Origin: Pseudisothecium myosuroides
Lineage: Eukaryota > Streptophyta > Bryopsida > Hypnales > Lembophyllaceae
Assembly (NCBI GenBank): GCA_951799445.1
Contig: OX637296.1
Location: 9,176,001-9,240,000 of the forward strand
Length of the DNA: 64,000 nt
Direction of reading: 5' to 3'
The notes beneath the pieces were generated by a model. The model had not been told where the DNA came from and did not search any database. It saw only the letters and a program-made list of their open reading frames with translations. Of this stretch, positions 61,001 through 64,000 are shown in pieces. Within the stretch, counting starts at the first letter, position 1, and every line of letters starts with the position of its first letter. The position numbers and the translations under genes were made by a program.

Positions 61001-64000
61001 GACTCTGAAGCTCAGACTCTCTTTTGTCATAATGCTGTCCACGACCAACTTGTACAGGTAAGAGCATGGGCTATGCGTGAACATATGTTCTGCTAAGCCA
61101 CTATCTAGGTGCTGTTATGGTCTGATCCATTTGTGTGCAAGGACCCCCTGTACTATGCTTTGGATTGATGTGTTTAACAAGGAGTAAAGTGTGCTTTCAT
61201 ATTGCTTGAAAATTTGTCATGTTTTCTCATGTTATATCTCATTCAATTCCTTGCGAGTTGTTCGAACAAATCTTTCATCCTACTTCCTGATCATCCAGCA
61301 TTTTGACACAGGTCACAGCAGGCTCATTACGTCTCGTTGATGCAAAGACGAGGAGGCAGCTGACAGAGTGGAAAGCCCCTGCACCAATTTCAATTAATGT
61401 TGCTACTGCAAATGCATCTCAGGTTTGCCCCGGGTTCTGTGATACCAGTCTTCCACTTTTTTGAAGCTAATAATGATGTTATTAATTGGGTCAACTCGTC
61501 TTTCTTTTTCATTTATCAATTAGGTTATCCATCGTTATGTTCATTGAACATTGGCAGCATTGAGATGTTTCATAACGGTTTGTAATTATATGAATGTTAT
61601 GGATGAACAGGTTCTACTTGCAACAGGAGGTGGAAATCTTGTATATATTGAGATAGGGCAAGGTACATTGGTGGAGGTGGCACACGTTCAACTGGAATAT
61701 GAGATCTCTTGTTTGGATATCAATCCTGTGGGGGATAATCCTGAGCGCAGCAACTTGGTTGCAGTGGGCATGTGGACAGACATCAGTGTCCGAATTTTCT
61801 CCTTGCCTTCTCTTACATTGATTACCAAAGAAATGCTGGGTGGAGAGATCATTCCTCGTTCTGTCCTCTTCTGCTCTTTCGATGGGGTAAGTTTAACCAT
61901 CTGAAGCTAGTTCTGAATTTATTTCTATGGCAATTCAAGTTGCTCAAGGAATCATTTTAAACTTTCATCCTGTGGTCTTTCTTTCAATCCAACCTGAGGC
62001 AGATCCTTGCTTACAAGAATGCAATATTTAATCTCTGTTTTCCACAAATATTCGGTTGTTAACTTGTGATACCGTTTAGGGTTCACAAGTATTTGGGCTT
62101 TAGCTTGATTTAGGCTCCCCGTAAAACCAATCTAAATTTTCTTTTCTGATGTTTACATTCCTCATGTGCATGATCAGTTGGTTATCTAAGTTCTATGCTG
62201 TCTATTCAGATTGCGTACCTATTGTGTGCTTTGGGAGATGGGCACCTCTTCAACTTCATGCTGAACCCCGTGACGGGAGAATTGTCTGATAGAAAGAAGA
62301 TATCACTTGGCACGCAACCTATTGCATTACGTACCTTTCGATCCAAGAATGCCACCCATGTATTTGCAGCCTCAGATCGTCCAACAGTGATTTACAGCAG
62401 CAATAAGAAACTCTTGTACAGTAATGTCAATCTGAAGGAAGTCAATCATATGTGCCCATTCAACTCTGCATCATTTCCAGACAGGTTCGTTTCTGACCAT
62501 CTAGCCAGCGTATCGTCGAAATGTTCAGCTCAGGATTTGTTTGACAGATTTGGTTCATACAGTCATACCGCTTCAGATTCATGTCATCTCCTTCAGAGTA
62601 TCTTTGTGGAAATGTTTTTAGGATTGTGTTTGTCGTATGTCGGTGGGTTACATTTTCTGATGTGGTCTGCAGTCTTGCCATCGGGAAGGAAGGAGAGCTT
62701 ACAATTGGTACTATAGATGATATTCAGAAGCTTCACATTCGCACTGTTCCACTTGGTGAACACCCTCGCCGTATTGCTCACCAAGAACAATCTCGCACAT
62801 TCGCCATTTGCTCTGCCAAGTATGCACCGACAGGTTCCAATGGTGAAGATATGGAAACTCATTATGTACGGTTGATTGAAGACCAAACGTTTGACATAAC
62901 ATCTTGGTTTTCTCTCGATCCGTATGAAAATGGATGCTCCATTATCACTTGTTCCTTCACTGATGACTTCAATGTGTACTATTGTGTGGGGACGGCCTAT
63001 GCTCTTCCGGAAGAAAGCGAACCCAGCAAGGTGCGCACTCTTTAGCTAACTATCCCATTTCTTGTAATGTTCTTCGGCTGATTTTGTCCTTGGAAAGTCC
63101 ATATTTTCTCCTTCCCCTGAATCTCAAGTCTGGCCCTACAGTATTCAAGTGCCTTCTTCACCTCACTTACCAATACATCTCGCTGTATCAGGGCCGTATA
63201 CTAGTTTTTCTCGTGGAGGATGGCAAGCTCCAGCTGGTGGCAGAGAAGGAAGTGAAAGGGGCTGTGTATAATTTGAATGCTTTTAATGGCAAGTTGCTAG
63301 CAGGCATCAACCAGAAGATTGCTCTATACAAGTGGACATTGCGAGATGATGGAACAAGGGAGCTGCAGTATGAGTCCTCTCATCATGGTCATATCTTAGC
63401 CTTATATGTTCAATCACGAGGAGATTTTATCGTCGTGGGAGATTTGATGAAGTCAATTTCGCTTCTTATTTACAAGGTTTGTGCCACTAATGAATTGCGG
63501 ATTATATCTGGTCAAAAACTATTTTACCTTGTCCTTTGCCTTGGAATCGTCCTTTTCCTTTATTTCATTGGATTACTGTATTTTGGATTCCTGAACCCTT
63601 TATATTTGGGATGGCAATGAAAGAAGAATTTTCTGTCTTGTATTTGACAGCCCGAAGAGGGTGCGATCGAGGAGAGGGCTCGAGACTACAATGCGAATTG
63701 GATGACAGCTGTCGAAATTTTGGACGACGACACGTATTTGGGAGCAGAGAACAGTTTCAATCTTTTCACTGTAAGAAAAAACAACGACGCGGCTACAGAT
63801 GAAGAAAGAGGTCGATTGGAAGTCGTTGGTGAGTACCACCTTGGTGAGTTCGTGAACAGATTTCGACATGGGTCCCTGGTGATGCGACTGCCCGACAGTG
63901 AAGCCAGTCAGATTCCAACCGTCATCTTCGGAACCGTGAATGGCGTCATAGGAGTCATCGCTTCCCTACCTCAGGAGCAATTCTTATTCCTGCAGAAGCT
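55028..64000 (+). CDS. DDB1: DDB1, UV-damaged DNA-binding protein 1 (partial, 19 exons)
   Basis: Exons: 55028-55131, 55894-55942, 56201-56260, 56500-56591, 56703-56754, 57719-57781, 58167-58216, 58384-58459, 58825-59034, 59644-59750, 60075-60183, 60399-60599, 60842-61057, 61312-61422, 61611-61886, 62210-62484, 62673-63030, 63192-63476 and 63651-64000 (cut by the window). All junctions are GT..AG and phases add up. They give about 1,014 of roughly 1,088 residues with no stop. The start [20 protein letters not shown] is the plant DDB1 start. Later blocks ([77 protein letters not shown]) are diagnostic. DDB1 has three WD40-like beta-propellers (BPA, BPB, BPC) and a helical C-terminal domain. It bridges CUL4 to DCAF receptors in CRL4 ubiquitin ligases and acts with DDB2 in nucleotide excision repair, in nucleus and cytosol. 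Only the last part of the C-terminal domain is missing. Confidence 0.97.
56806..57548. mobile_element. TTAA-type element, subfamily F, in a DDB1 intron
   Basis: TTAACCGCTAAACGACC at 56806 faces GGTCGTTTAAGGGTTGA ending 57548. The element is 743 bp and lies inside the 964-bp intron between exons 5 and 6. The termini resemble the CCCCTAAAG family but carry ACGACC instead of AGGACC or AGTTCC. The right flank is TTGA, so one target copy has mutated. The intron keeps intact splice sites (GTGTGT and TTTTTCAG). Confidence 0.7.

Overview
The window looks like nuclear DNA of a land plant, most likely a bryophyte (moss or liverwort). Three things point that way. The genes have many short exons with GT..AG introns. 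The only complete host genes are plant-type: a germin-like protein, and DDB1 closely matching plant DDB1. The retrotransposon is a chromodomain Ty3/gypsy element with a probable self-priming site, a combination known from fungi and lower plants. Most of the window is AT-rich and non-coding, which would fit a moss. The species assignment is inference.

Layout. 1-8.5 kb: AT-rich DNA with a TTAA-flanked non-autonomous element (666-1590), a decayed reading frame (1.6-3.3 kb), and two abutting mariner-group MITEs (pogo/Emigrant-like 4458-4637, Stowaway-like 4643-4723). 8.5-9.6 kb: a two-exon germin-like gene on the minus strand. 12.9-20.3 kb: a nest of three elements. A TTAA element is split by a 6.4-kb chromovirus with identical 471-bp LTRs and a TTAGT duplication. 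The chromovirus itself carries a 359-bp MITE between gag and protease. 22-33 kb: another TTAA element, a second and third copy of that MITE family (the third is a 1-kb chain of hairpins), a short mitochondrial cox1 fragment, and a degenerate tandem repeat. 33.6-40.4 kb: a decayed transposon-like gene region that starts with two ZF-HD-type zinc fingers and ends with a transposase-like protein. 41.6-42.5 kb: the last four exons of an RPB7-like RNA polymerase II subunit gene. 42.7-54.6 kb: several MITEs, an 86-bp tandem repeat, a PIF/Harbinger-like element and two more TTAA elements. 55.0-64.0 kb: the first 19 exons of DDB1, running off the right edge.

How it fits together. Only the germin-like gene and DDB1 look functional. 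The rest records successive transposition. Six copies of the TTAA family, one of them in a DDB1 intron, suggest piggyBac-type (or Sola3-type) activity. The gypsy copy inserted recently, since its LTRs show no difference, yet it carries five nonsense codons and a MITE. It was therefore probably mobilised in trans as an already defective passenger. The least explained region is the ZF-HD-finger / transposase-like locus at 33.6-40.4 kb.
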